Of a stretch of 64,000 nucleotides of DNA, positions 37,501-45,619 are shown one piece after another. Both the position numbers and the translations under genes were made by a program. The stretch is taken from contig NZ_CP109485.1 in assembly GCF_035918235.1 (NCBI RefSeq), positions 8,959,001 through 9,023,000 of the forward strand, given 5' to 3'. Source of the stretch: Streptomyces sp. NBC_01445. Its GTDB lineage: Bacteria; Actinomycetota; Actinomycetes; Streptomycetales; Streptomycetaceae. The notes beneath the pieces are model-generated. The model had not been told where the DNA came from. It ran no database searches and saw only the letters and a list, made by a program, of their open reading frames with translations. How positions within the stretch are numbered: the stretch's first letter is position 1; each line of letters starts with the position of its first letter.

Positions 37501-37769
37501 TCGGAGACCTCACCCACGTCGAGGGCAGCTACCAGACCCCGTACGGCGAGGTCGCATCCGAGTGGACCCTTAAGGACGACACCTTCCGGCTGACGATCCA
37601 GGTGCCGCCGAACACCACAGCGGAGGTTCGCGTCCCCAAGGGCGGGACGAACTCCCCGGACGCACCCCGCGGCGCTGACTTCCAGCGCGTCGAGGGGGAG
37701 CGCGCCGTCTACAAGGTCGGGTCAGGAACGTACGACTTCACCGTACGAGGCGTGCACCCCGCGACGTAG
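34545..37769 (+). CDS. Tat-exported GH78 alpha-L-rhamnosidase
   Basis: A 1074-residue enzyme with a Tat signal (ALSRRHVVGILAAGTAGMAL). Fibronectin-like domain (GVDDTTPRLSWRVTTHRDGW), CBM67-like domain (ARLYLSGVGLHLAYVNGERV) interrupted at about residues 285-370 by an insert (SGTLAAPAAPGDTTVKVSAT, a small beta domain), then the catalytic domain. The general-acid region reads DCPGREKLAYPADYLQPF (about residue 642), where relatives have LGWLEQ; the base region is TTLPEQWDMGNSKNH. Both Glu remain, so activity is likely, but the +1 surroundings differ from the other two GH78 enzymes. AAGGAG precedes ATG 34545. It closes the ABC operon, 187 bases after the binding protein, and a strong terminator follows. 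It probably trims substrates outside the cell before import. Confidence 0.9.
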   Translation: MSAEPRDALSRRHVVGILAAGTAGMALPLVAGGSAVAAPARHTTATAAAAGAAVGLLGINGRLDEPLGVDDTTPRLSWRVTTHRDGWVQSAYQIRAARTAHELDHGPYLWDSGKVHSDAQTDIPWRGRGLPAREPVVWQVRAWDQDGKATPWSRPATWETGLLKRDDWGDAEWIEHPGRSVGDPLPLFARTFTAGRRGGAKVTKARLYLSGVGLHLAYVNGERVSDEVLAPGSSNYQLSAEYRAYDVTDLIRTGANTVGVELGHGPALVTRSVTNPATGRSAPYSWWQSQFKGSGTLAAPAAPGDTTVKVSATSNYHVGGTVNIDTGDGGERLESRTITAIGTAGADGTGITFQPALKKPHAADATVTGSGNSRASTDPSAGAAVTPRMIARLEITRADGSVETVVSDRTWKTSLGPTTTNNWYSGTDYDARREQAGWTDPGTDLGEGARRRDGSPVGWVAAGIAPPPNLTTDLVWRAGEPVKIADRLRPVSVTEPQPGVWVFDLGQNFAGWPQLTLEGKIPAGLTVKMLPAESLNADGTVDQASIMGGGGSRGTDIFTAYTTRGSTKGESWHPEFNYFGMQWVQVTGLPKGYRPTADTITGLQLHADVPTAGHLTTSNDRINRIHRMARYSVMSNTMSTFTDCPGREKLAYPADYLQPFASLHRHFGYAAFLRTMERHLAEGQSKAGDNIGNVALKAPVYDWGYTGRFGDEINWGNGIILTPWFLYETYGDTQTMARYYPQMQAFVTYIRTQKAGTGANAHIVDAALGDWIGAEATSGRITGTWGYHQIADRMSKMAALLGRKSDAAEYRSLAAAIKSAFNDAFYNPALGRYTSEGPLGSTGATQAAQALALDEGLVPSGERERVLDALVELVNGFQPFGGGPHFSGGTIGLAPIVRALTAGGRDDVLWKVLQEDTRPSYGFFLAPTTANPKGLTTLPEQWDMGNSKNHMILLQVEEWFHAGLAGIRQAPGSSGYRELVIDPRIVGDLTHVEGSYQTPYGEVASEWTLKDDTFRLTIQVPPNTTAEVRVPKGGTNSPDAPRGADFQRVEGERAVYKVGSGTYDFTVRGVHPAT

Positions 37770-37790
37770 CACCTGAGCGGCCCAACGGGT

Positions 37791-37827
37791 CCGGGCGGGG
37801 GCAGGCCCATGGCCTGCCCCCGCCCGG
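37791..37827. terminator. 17-bp perfect stem between convergent genes
   Basis: CCGGGCGGGGGCAGGCC (37791-37807) pairs exactly with 37811-37827 around the loop CAT. It lies 21 bases after the GH78 stop and 21 bases before the convergent lutC stop, so it should end both transcripts. Confidence 0.9.
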
Positions 37828-37848
37828 TGAACCGCGGTATGACGTTCC

Positions 37849-38511
37849 TCAGCCGGTGAGCAGTACTACGTGCAGGGTGCGCGGGCCGTGCACTCCCTCG
37901 ACGCGGTCGAGTTCGATGTCGCTGGTGGCGGAGGGTCCCGAGATCCAGGTGAGCGGGCGGGTGGGGTCGAGGCGGGGGAGGGCCTGCGGGACCGATGCGA
38001 CGACCTGGTCGGCGGTGCGTACGACGCAGATGTGCAGGTCGGGGACGAGAGTGAGCGCGCGGCGGCCCTGGCCGGGGCCGCCGTCCAGGACGATCGTGCC
38101 GGTCTCCGCGATGGCGAGGGCACAAGTGGTGACTACGGCGTCCGTGCCGTCGAGGTCGTACGACGTGAGGGGTGTTCCCCCTGCCGCACCTTCGTCCGGG
38201 CGCTGCTCCACCGCCGCGTCGGACAGCCAGGTGTCGGGCAGGCCAGGTGCGATGGCGACCGTGCGGGCTCTGTGCTCCTTGAGCAACTTCGCTATGAGCG
38301 AGGGGAGTTCACTTTTCTGGGACCGGTGCACGATTGCCCGGTAGTCGGCCAGGTTCTCGTGCAGCAGGTCGAGGATCGTGGCCGGGTCGTCGGCGGTATG
38401 GGTCTGGAAGTAGGTACGCGTGGGGTGGTCTGCCTCGGGTGCGTCGACAAGAGCCTTGCGCACGCGGGACAGGATTCGCTCGCGGGACGAGGGTGTCGTG
38501 GGGGAGGTCAT
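37849..38511 (-). CDS. lutC: LutC, lactate utilisation LUD-domain protein
   Basis: A 220-residue LUD (LutB/LutC/YkgG) domain protein. It starts MTSPTTPSSRERILSRVRKA and contains VVTTCALAIAETGTIVLDGG, RRALTLVPDLHICVV and WISGPSATSDIELDRVEGVH, the family signature. With LutA and LutB it forms the iron-sulfur L-lactate dehydrogenase complex described in Bacillus subtilis. ATG 38511 overlaps the lutB stop (ATGA), so lutA, lutB and lutC are translationally coupled. It is the last gene of the leftward rhamnose operon, followed by the terminator at 37791. Confidence 0.93.
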   Translation of the reverse strand: MTSPTTPSSRERILSRVRKALVDAPEADHPTRTYFQTHTADDPATILDLLHENLADYRAIVHRSQKSELPSLIAKLLKEHRARTVAIAPGLPDTWLSDAAVEQRPDEGAAGGTPLTSYDLDGTDAVVTTCALAIAETGTIVLDGGPGQGRRALTLVPDLHICVVRTADQVVASVPQALPRLDPTRPLTWISGPSATSDIELDRVEGVHGPRTLHVVLLTG

Positions 38512-39941
38512 GTGCGGTTCTTCTTCCACCAGTCGCGGAACGGTTCGGCGGGCATCTCCGGCAGGTCTCGGCTGTTCGTCCACTGCCCGGCTCCCGGTCC
38601 GGGGAGCTTCTTCGGGTGCAGCTTGCGGGTCTTCGCCGCGACACGTTCGCCTGCTGCCAAAGCGCCTGGGTGGTCCAGGACCCAGCCGGCCGCCTTGACC
38701 GCGGCCTTCTCCAGGCGGTGCCCCTTGCCGCCCTGGTCGGCGACCTTCTCGCGCAGATGCACGAGGACTTCGGGGATGTCGATGGCGACCGGGCAGACCT
38801 CGTAGCAGGCGCCGCAGAGGCTGGAGGCGTAGGGGAGCGAGGCGTCGATCTCGCTTGTGGTGCCGCGGAGTTGGGGGCTGAGGATGGCGCCGATGGGGCC
38901 GGGGTAGACGGAGCCGTATGCGTGCCCGCCGGCCCTCTCGTACACCGGGCACACGTTCAGGCAGGCCGAGCAGCGGATGCAGCGCAGGGCCTGGCGGCCT
39001 ACCTCGTCGGCGAGGGTGTCGGTGCGGCCGTTGTCGAGGAGGACGAGGTGGAAGGCGCGCGGGCCGTCCGCGGTCTCGGCGTCGCTGGTGCCGGTCCACA
39101 TCGACGTGTACGGGTTCATGCGCTCGGCCGTCGAGGAGCGGGGGAGCGTCTGGAGGAAGACTTCGAGGTCGCGCCAGGTGGGGACGATCTTCTCGATGCC
39201 GACGACGGAGATCAGGGTCTCGGGGAGGGTGAGGCACATGCGGCCGTTGCCCTCGGACTCGACGACGACGAGGGTGCCGGTCTCGGCGACCATGAAGTTG
39301 GCGCCGGAGATGCCGACCTTGGCGCGCAGGAACTTCTCGCGAAGGTGGAGGCGCGCGGCCTCGGCCAGCTCGGCGGGTGTGTCGGTGAGGCCTTCGGGGG
39401 CGGGGCGGCCCCACGCGCCCATCTCCTGGGCGAAGATGTCGCGGATCTCGCCGCGGTTGCGGTGGATCGCGGGGACGAGGATGTGGGAGGGGCGATCGTG
39501 GCCGAGCTGCACGATCAGTTCGGCGAGGTCGGTCTCGTAAGCGGCGATCCCGGCTTCTTCGAGCGCTTCGTTGAGCCCGATCTCCTGGGTGGCCATCGAC
39601 TTGACCTTGACGACCTCGGACTCGCCGGTCTCCTTGACCAGGCGCGTCACGATCCGGTTGGCCTCGTCGGCGTCGGCGGCCCAGTGGACGACGCCGCCCG
39701 CCGCGGTGACCGCCTCCTCCAACTGCACGAGGTAGGTGTCGAGATGGCGGAGCGTGTGGTCCTTGATCTGCTTGCCGGCCTCGCGCAGGAGCGCCCAGTC
39801 GTCGAGCTCCGCGACGGCCTTGGCACGCTTGTCGCGGATGGTGTGCGTGGCGTGCTTCAGGTTGGCGCGCAGGGTGGTGTTGCCGACGGCCTCGTGGGCG
39901 GCCTTCGGGAAGGACGGCATCCCCAGATAGGTCCCGCTCAT
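38508..39941 (-). CDS. lutB: LutB, iron-sulfur lactate utilisation protein
   Basis: A 477-residue protein with an N-terminal LUD domain (GISGANFMVAETGTLVVVES) and two ferredoxin-type clusters: CIRCSACLNVCPVY and CGACYEVCPV, each with the CxxCxxCxxxCP spacing or close to it. The C-terminal extension (EKAAVKAAGWVLDHPGALAA) is usual for LutB. It transfers electrons in L-lactate oxidation to pyruvate. ATG 39941 is chosen because MSGTYLGMPSFPKAAHEAVG is the standard start and it overlaps the lutA stop (ATGA). The frame is open upstream only inside lutA. Confidence 0.95.
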   Translation of the reverse strand: MSGTYLGMPSFPKAAHEAVGNTTLRANLKHATHTIRDKRAKAVAELDDWALLREAGKQIKDHTLRHLDTYLVQLEEAVTAAGGVVHWAADADEANRIVTRLVKETGESEVVKVKSMATQEIGLNEALEEAGIAAYETDLAELIVQLGHDRPSHILVPAIHRNRGEIRDIFAQEMGAWGRPAPEGLTDTPAELAEAARLHLREKFLRAKVGISGANFMVAETGTLVVVESEGNGRMCLTLPETLISVVGIEKIVPTWRDLEVFLQTLPRSSTAERMNPYTSMWTGTSDAETADGPRAFHLVLLDNGRTDTLADEVGRQALRCIRCSACLNVCPVYERAGGHAYGSVYPGPIGAILSPQLRGTTSEIDASLPYASSLCGACYEVCPVAIDIPEVLVHLREKVADQGGKGHRLEKAAVKAAGWVLDHPGALAAGERVAAKTRKLHPKKLPGPGAGQWTNSRDLPEMPAEPFRDWWKKNRT

Positions 39942-40681
39942 GACCAGGGCTCCTCTTCGGTACTGGCGAGGATCTCCGCGAGGTGCAGGGCTCGCTGTGG
40001 TGCGTCCTGGCGGCGCAGGATGCCGCCGATGTGCATCAGGCAGGAATTGTCCGCGCCGCACAGGACGTCCGCGCCGGTGGAAAGGGAGTTGTCGACCTTG
40101 TCGGTTCCCATTGCCGTCGACACGTCGGAGTTCTTGACGGCGAAGGTGCCGCCGAAGCCGCAGCATTCCTCGGCACCCGGCAGCTCGATCAGTTCAAGGC
40201 CCTTGACCGCATTGAGGAGTTTCGTCGGCCGGTCACCCAGGCCCAGCATGCGCAGGCCGTGACATGAGGGGTGGTACGTGACCTTGTGCGGAAAGTAGGC
40301 GCCGACATCGGTCACACCGAGCACGTCCACCAGAAACTCGGTCAGCTCGTACATGCGAGGGACGAGGGAGTCCGACACCTGCGTCAGCCGTGGGTCGATG
40401 CCCTTCGCGGCGATGCGCGGATAGTTGTCGCGGACCATCGCCACGCAGGAGCCGGACGGGGTGACCACGTAGTCGTAGCCCTCGAAGGCGCGGCCCATGC
40501 GGTGCACAAGGGGTTCGGTCTCGCGGCGGTAGCCGGTGTTGAACTGGGGCTGTCCGCAACACGTTTGAGCGGCCGGGAAGTCCACCTTCACGCCGAGGCG
40601 TTCGAGGAGCCTGACCGTGGCGACGGCGGTGGAGGGATACACGGCGTCGTTGACGCACGTGGCGAAGAGGGCGACGCGCAT
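39938..40681 (-). CDS. lutA: LutA, CCG-domain lactate utilisation protein
   Basis: A 247-residue protein with two cysteine-rich CCG domains: QTCCGQPQFNTGY with upstream FATCVNDAVYP, and AEECCGFGGTFAVKNSDVST with upstream YHPSCHGLRMLG. These bind an unusual iron-sulfur cluster in heterodisulfide-reductase-like subunits. ATG 40681 overlaps the stop of the rhamnulokinase gene (ATGA), which places lactate oxidation under direct translational coupling with rhamnose phosphorylation. The pathway role (L-lactate from L-lactaldehyde oxidised to pyruvate) follows from the genes upstream in the operon. Confidence 0.95.
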   Translation of the reverse strand: MRVALFATCVNDAVYPSTAVATVRLLERLGVKVDFPAAQTCCGQPQFNTGYRRETEPLVHRMGRAFEGYDYVVTPSGSCVAMVRDNYPRIAAKGIDPRLTQVSDSLVPRMYELTEFLVDVLGVTDVGAYFPHKVTYHPSCHGLRMLGLGDRPTKLLNAVKGLELIELPGAEECCGFGGTFAVKNSDVSTAMGTDKVDNSLSTGADVLCGADNSCLMHIGGILRRQDAPQRALHLAEILASTEEEPWS

Positions 40682-42162
40682 CACGAGTCCTTGCCGGAAG
40701 TGGTGGCCGTGGGGGAGAGGCGGGCAGCGGCCGCGGCCCAGGCGGCGCTGTTGCCGCGTGGCGTGTAGTGGCGTAGCTCCTGTGTGTCGGCTACGAGGCT
40801 GCGCATCGCCGACAGGTCGCCGACGAGTCCGTGGGCGCGCGCCTGCACGAGGATGTTGCCCAGGGCCGTTGCCTCGGTGGGGCCCGCGATCACCGGGAGG
40901 CCGGTGGCGTCGGCGGTGAACTGGCACAGCAGTTCGTTGCGGGAGCCGCCGCCGACCAGGTGGATGTGGCGGATGTCGCGGTCGGCGAGGGAGGATGCCT
41001 GGCGCAGGGTGTTGCGGTGGGCCAGGGCCAGACTCTCCAGGATGCAGCGGACAACAGCCCCCTGGATGCTGGGGGCCGGCTGGTTGGTGCGGCGGCAGTA
41101 CGCGCGGATGCGCTCGGGCATGTCGCCGGGTGTCATGAACTCAGGGGCGTCCGGGTCGACGACGGACGTGAAGGGCTCGGCTTGGGCGGCGCTGGTGAGG
41201 AGTGCGGGCAGGTCGTCCGGCAGACCTTGCGCCGCCCAGGTACGGCGGCACTCTTCGAGGAGCCACATGCCCATGATGTTGCGCAGGTAGCGGACGGTGC
41301 CGTCGATGCCGCGCTCGTTGGTGAAGTTCGCGGCGCGGCTCTCCTCGCTGAGGACCGGAGCGTCGAGTTCGAGTCCGGCAAGGGACCAGGTGCCGCAGGA
41401 GATGTACGCGAAGTCCGGTGTCGTGGCCGGTACGGCGACCACGGCCGACGCGGTGTCGTGCGAGGCGACCGTGGTCACGGGGGTGTCGGGGGCGAGGCCG
41501 GTGTACGCGGCGACGTGCGGGAGCAGTGTGCCCGCCGGGTCGCCGGGGGAGCGCAGCGGAGGCAGCAGTCCTGGGTCGAGGGAGAGCCGGTCGAGGATGC
41601 CGCCGGCCCAGGTACCGGTGCGGGCGTCGAACAGGCCGGTGGTGGAGGCGTTGGTCTCCTCCGCGCCGATGGATCCGGTCAGCCAGTGGATCAGCAGGTC
41701 GGGGATCATCAACAGGGTTCGAGCGATGCCGAGCTGGGCGCTTCCGGCGGCGGAGGCGAGCTGGAAGACGGTGTTGAAGGGCAGGTGCTGCAGGCCGGTG
41801 ACCTGGTACAGCTCCTGGGCCCCGATCTTGGGCCATACGTCGTGGGCGGCGACGCCTTCGGTGCGGGTGTCGCGGTAGTGGAACGGCTGGCCGAGGAGGG
41901 CGCCGTCCGCGTCGAGAAGGCCGTAGTCGACGGCCCAGGTGTCGATGCCGATGGAGGACACCTGACCTGCTGCGCGCAGGCCGTCGAGTATGCCTTGGTA
42001 GAGGGCGAGTACGTCCCAGCGGAGCCCGTCCTGGAGGCGGACCGGTGTGTTGTGGAACCGGTGCGTCTCCGTGAGGTCCAGGTGACTTGGGCCTACAAGG
42101 CCGAGGATCACACGGCCGCTGGTGGCACCCAGGTCGGCGGCGGCGAAGGTGAGGTTGTGCAT
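40681..42162 (-). CDS. rhaB: L-rhamnulokinase
   Basis: A 493-residue FGGY-family kinase. It has AAADLGATSGRVILG (first phosphate-binding loop), GLRWDVLALYQGILDGL, GIDTWAVDYGLLDADGALLG with the conserved Asp, ATTPDFAYISCGTWSLAGLE, and HLVGGGSRNELLCQFTADAT near the C-terminus. These are the landmarks of rhamnulokinase rather than xylulokinase or glycerol kinase. It converts L-rhamnulose to L-rhamnulose 1-phosphate in the cytoplasm. It lies 86 bases after the aldolase/dehydrogenase gene, and its stop overlaps lutA. No separate promoter was seen in that gap. Confidence 0.94.
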   Translation of the reverse strand: MHNLTFAAADLGATSGRVILGLVGPSHLDLTETHRFHNTPVRLQDGLRWDVLALYQGILDGLRAAGQVSSIGIDTWAVDYGLLDADGALLGQPFHYRDTRTEGVAAHDVWPKIGAQELYQVTGLQHLPFNTVFQLASAAGSAQLGIARTLLMIPDLLIHWLTGSIGAEETNASTTGLFDARTGTWAGGILDRLSLDPGLLPPLRSPGDPAGTLLPHVAAYTGLAPDTPVTTVASHDTASAVVAVPATTPDFAYISCGTWSLAGLELDAPVLSEESRAANFTNERGIDGTVRYLRNIMGMWLLEECRRTWAAQGLPDDLPALLTSAAQAEPFTSVVDPDAPEFMTPGDMPERIRAYCRRTNQPAPSIQGAVVRCILESLALAHRNTLRQASSLADRDIRHIHLVGGGSRNELLCQFTADATGLPVIAGPTEATALGNILVQARAHGLVGDLSAMRSLVADTQELRHYTPRGNSAAWAAAAARLSPTATTSGKDS

Positions 42163-42248
42163 GCGGGCTCCGGGGAGGGGCTAGGTGTAGCGGCCGGGTG
42201 CGGGGTGGTCCGGCTGGTCACCGGTTCCCGCACCCGGCATGCTGCGGG

Positions 42249-44288
42249 TCATCGAAGGAAGGCTGCCGCGACCCCCGCGTCCACCGGGATGTGCAGGCCG
42301 GTCGTGTGGGTCAGGTCGCCGCCGGTCAATGCGAAGACCGCATTGGCGACGTGCTCGGGCAGTACCTCCCGCTTCAGCAGGGTGCGCTGGGCGTAGAACT
42401 CGCCGAGCTTGTTCTCCTCGATGCCGTACGTCGCCGCGCGCTGCGCGCCCCAGCCGCCCGCGAAGATCCCGGAGCCGCGCACCACACCGTCCGGATTCAC
42501 GCCGTTGACGCGGATGCCATGCTCTCCCAACTCGGCTGCCAGCAGACGGACTTGGTGGGCCTGGTCCGCCTTGGTGGCCGAGTAGGCGATGTTGTTGGGG
42601 CCGGCGAAGACGGCGTTCTTGGAGGCGATGTAGACGATGTCGCCGCCGAGACCCTGTTCGGTCATGGTCCGGGCGGCCTCGCGGGAGACGAGGAAGGAGC
42701 CGCGCGCCATGATGTCGTGCTGCAGGTCCCAGTCCTTCGCCGTCGTCTCCAGGAGCGGCTTGGAGATGGAGATCCCCGCGTTGTTGACGACGAGGTCGAC
42801 GCCTCCGAAGGCGAGAGCAGCGGCCTTGAACGCTTCCGTGATCCGCTCCTCCGACGTGACGTCCACGGTCACGGCGACGGCCTTGTCCGGCCCTCCGAGC
42901 TGCTCGGCGACAGCAGCGGCGTTGTCCCCGTTCAGGTCGGCGACCACGACGCAGGCCCCCTCCGCCGCGAGCCGGTGGGCGATGGCCTTGCCGATACCGG
43001 AGCCGGCACCGGTCACCAGGGCCACCCGGGTGGCGAGGGGCTTGGGCTTCGGCATCCGCTGGAGCTTGGCCTCCTCCAGTTCCCAGTACTCGATGCGGAA
43101 CTTCTCCGACTCCTCGATGGGCGCGTATGCGGAGACGGCCTCGGCGCCGCGCATCACGTTGATGGCGTTGACGTAGAACTCGCCTGCGACCCGCGCGGTC
43201 TGCTTGTCCTTTCCGAACGAGAACATGCCGACACCGGGCACCAACACGATCGCCGGGTCCGCACCGCGCATCGCGGGTGACTCGGGTGTGGCGTGCCGGG
43301 CGTAGTACGCGGCGTACTCCTCGCGGTATGCGGCGTGCAGCTCCTTCAACCGGGCGGTCATGTCGTCGAGTTCGGCCGTGGGCGGCAGGTCGAGGACGAG
43401 CGGGCGCACCTTCGTGCGCAGGAAGTGGTCGGGGCAGGAGGTGCCCAGCGCGGCAAGGCGGGGGTGCTCGGCACTCGCCAGGAAGTCGAGGACGGTCTCG
43501 GAGTCGTTGAAGTGGCCGACCTGCGGGCGGTCCATCGACGCCAGCCCTCGGATGACCGGGGCGAGCTGAGCGGCGCGCTCCCGGCGCTCGGTCGCGCCGA
43601 GCGCCGCGTATCCCTCGAGGACCGGACCGAATGGCTCGTCCTTGCCTTTCTCAACGAGGAAGGTCTCGGCGGTGCGGATGATGAAGAGGGCGTTGCGCTC
43701 GCACTCTTCGGCCGTCTCGCCCCACGCGCTGATGCCGTGTCCGCCCAGGACCACCCCGACGGCCTGCGGGTTGGCGGCCTTGATGGCCGCGATGTCCAGG
43801 CCCAGCTGGAATCCGGGACGGCGCCAGGGCACCCAGGCGACCTTGTCACCGAAGCACTCGGCGGTGAGCTTCTCCCCGTCGGCCGCGCAGGCCAGGGCGA
43901 TGCCGGAGTCGGGATGCAGGTGGTCGACGTGAGCGGCGTCCACCAGGCCGTGCATGGCCGTGTCGATGGACGGTGCGGCGCCGCCCTTGCCGTGCAGGCA
44001 GTAGTCGAACGCGGCGACCATCTCGTCCTCGCGCTCCACGCCCGGGTAGACGTCGGTGAGCGCGCGCAGCCGGTCCAGGCGCAGCACGGCGAGCCCGCCC
44101 TCCGTGAGCGTGCCCAGGTCACCGCCCGAGCCCTTGACCCACATCAGCTCGACGTCGGAGCCGGTGACCGGGTCGGTCTCGGAGCCCTTGGCGGACGTGT
44201 TGCCGCCGGCGTAGTTAGTGTTGCGGGGGTCGGCGCCGAGACGATTGGAGCGCGCCAGCAGCGCGGCGACCTCGGGGTGCGTAGACAT
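42249..44288 (-). CDS. rhaEW: Bifunctional rhamnulose-1-phosphate aldolase / L-lactaldehyde dehydrogenase
   Basis: A 679-residue fusion. Residues 1 to about 400 form a class II aldolase domain (RNTNYAGGNTSAKGSETDPV, HVDHLHPDSGIALACAADGE with zinc-binding His, GVVLGGHGISAWGETAEECE). From about 420 an SDR domain follows: VALVTGAGSGIGKAIAHRLA (nucleotide site), VDLVVNNAGISISKPLLETT and YSATKADQAHQVRLLAAELG (Tyr and Lys catalytic, about residue 569). The fusion splits rhamnulose 1-phosphate into dihydroxyacetone phosphate and L-lactaldehyde and oxidises the latter to L-lactate, as shown for RhaEW-type proteins. ATG 44288 is the family start; AAGGA stands about 13 bases upstream. It lies 52 bases after rhaI. 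Making lactate explains the lut genes in the same operon. Confidence 0.93.
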   Translation of the reverse strand: MSTHPEVAALLARSNRLGADPRNTNYAGGNTSAKGSETDPVTGSDVELMWVKGSGGDLGTLTEGGLAVLRLDRLRALTDVYPGVEREDEMVAAFDYCLHGKGGAAPSIDTAMHGLVDAAHVDHLHPDSGIALACAADGEKLTAECFGDKVAWVPWRRPGFQLGLDIAAIKAANPQAVGVVLGGHGISAWGETAEECERNALFIIRTAETFLVEKGKDEPFGPVLEGYAALGATERRERAAQLAPVIRGLASMDRPQVGHFNDSETVLDFLASAEHPRLAALGTSCPDHFLRTKVRPLVLDLPPTAELDDMTARLKELHAAYREEYAAYYARHATPESPAMRGADPAIVLVPGVGMFSFGKDKQTARVAGEFYVNAINVMRGAEAVSAYAPIEESEKFRIEYWELEEAKLQRMPKPKPLATRVALVTGAGSGIGKAIAHRLAAEGACVVVADLNGDNAAAVAEQLGGPDKAVAVTVDVTSEERITEAFKAAALAFGGVDLVVNNAGISISKPLLETTAKDWDLQHDIMARGSFLVSREAARTMTEQGLGGDIVYIASKNAVFAGPNNIAYSATKADQAHQVRLLAAELGEHGIRVNGVNPDGVVRGSGIFAGGWGAQRAATYGIEENKLGEFYAQRTLLKREVLPEHVANAVFALTGGDLTHTTGLHIPVDAGVAAAFLR

Positions 44289-44340
44289 GGCGTGGATCAG
44301 TCCTTGTGAGAGAGGTGAACGTACGGAACGGAGCGAAGAC

Positions 44341-45507
44341 TCAGGCCCCCCACCCCGCCTGCTCCCCACCCACCCGCTCGGCCACGATCCGCTCCTGCCA
44401 CCCGGAGGCGGCATACGCGGAGACAGGATCCGGGTTCAGCCCCTGCTCCTCGCGCAGCTCGCGCAGCAGAGGCCGGACATCGGTGTTGTAGGCGTCCATC
44501 AGCACGAGGTTCGCGCCGAGCACATCACCTTCGCGCTGCGCGGCGACGAGCGCGTCGAGGTCGACGAGGAGCGCCTTGGCGGTGGCTTCCTGCACGTTCA
44601 TCACGGAGCGGATGACCGCCGGGATCTTCGCCTCGATGTTGTGGCACTGGTCGAGCATGAACGCCACGTTCGTCTCCGGCTTGAAGCCGCCGTTCTTGGC
44701 GACCTCGTGCAGGATCCGGAACAGCTGGAACGGGTCGGCGGAGCCGACCATCAGGTCGTCGTCCGCGTAGAACCGTGAGTTGAAGTCGAAGCCGCCGAGC
44801 TTCCCCTCGCGCAGCAGTGTGGCGACGATGAACTCGATGTTCGTACCCGGCGCGTGGTGCCCCGTGTCCACGACGACCTGAGCCTTGTGGCCCAGCTTGA
44901 GGCACTGCAGGTACGAGGTTCCCCAGTCGGGCACGTCGGTCGTGTAGAAGGCCGGCTCGAAGAACTTGTACTCGAGGAGCAGACGCTGGTCGTCGCCGAG
45001 CCGCTCGTACACCGTGGCCAGCGACTCGGCGAGCCGGTCCTGGCGCGCCACGATGTCGTCCTGCCCGGGGTAGTTCGTGCCGTCGGCGAACCACAGCTTC
45101 AGGTCCTTCGACCCGGTCGCGTCCATGATGTCGACGCACTCCAGGAGGTGGTCGACGGCCTTGCTGCGCACCTTCGGGTCGGGGTGGCAGACGCTCCCCA
45201 GTTTGTAGTCGTCGTCCTGGAAGGTGTTGGAGTTGATGGCGCCGAGTTCCACACCACGTTCCTTCGCGTACGTGCGGAGGCCCTCGTAGTCGTCGACCTT
45301 GTCCCACGGGATGTGCAGGGACACCTTGGGCGCGATGCCGGTGAACTCGTGCACCTTCGCCGCGTCGTCCAGCTTCTCCCGCGGGGTACGCGGCACACCG
45401 GCCTGCGCGAACACCTTGAACCGCGTGCCGGAGTTGCCGTAGCCCCAGGAGGGTGTCTCGATCCGCTGGCCGGCGAGTGCGGCCTTCACGGCAGCGATGT
45501 CAGGCAT
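44341..45507 (-). CDS. rhaI: L-rhamnose isomerase
   Basis: A 388-residue TIM-barrel isomerase of the Pseudomonas stutzeri/actinobacterial RhaI type, distinct from E. coli RhaA. Metal and substrate segments are intact: LGAINSNTFQDDDYKLGSVC, LKLWFADGTNYPGQDD, LLLEYKFFEPAFYTTDVPDW, QVVVDTGHHAPGTNIEFIVA and LGGFDFNSRFYADDDLMVGS. It converts L-rhamnose to L-rhamnulose. ATG 45507 is chosen for its GAGGTG ribosome site and the usual start MPDIAAVKAALAGQ. It is the first gene of the leftward operon rhaI-rhaEW-rhaB-lutABC. A promoter TTGACG-18-TACTTT and the palindrome TGAATCGATTCA precede it. Confidence 0.95.
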   Translation of the reverse strand: MPDIAAVKAALAGQRIETPSWGYGNSGTRFKVFAQAGVPRTPREKLDDAAKVHEFTGIAPKVSLHIPWDKVDDYEGLRTYAKERGVELGAINSNTFQDDDYKLGSVCHPDPKVRSKAVDHLLECVDIMDATGSKDLKLWFADGTNYPGQDDIVARQDRLAESLATVYERLGDDQRLLLEYKFFEPAFYTTDVPDWGTSYLQCLKLGHKAQVVVDTGHHAPGTNIEFIVATLLREGKLGGFDFNSRFYADDDLMVGSADPFQLFRILHEVAKNGGFKPETNVAFMLDQCHNIEAKIPAVIRSVMNVQEATAKALLVDLDALVAAQREGDVLGANLVLMDAYNTDVRPLLRELREEQGLNPDPVSAYAASGWQERIVAERVGGEQAGWGA

Positions 45508-45619
45508 GTTCACCTCGGGGTGACTGAAGGAATGGGTGCCCCGGAAGCTGGGGCGACAGGTACACGAACCGACCACGTGTGTGGCCGCATGCAGCAACCG
45601 ACGCATGCGGATGACGATG

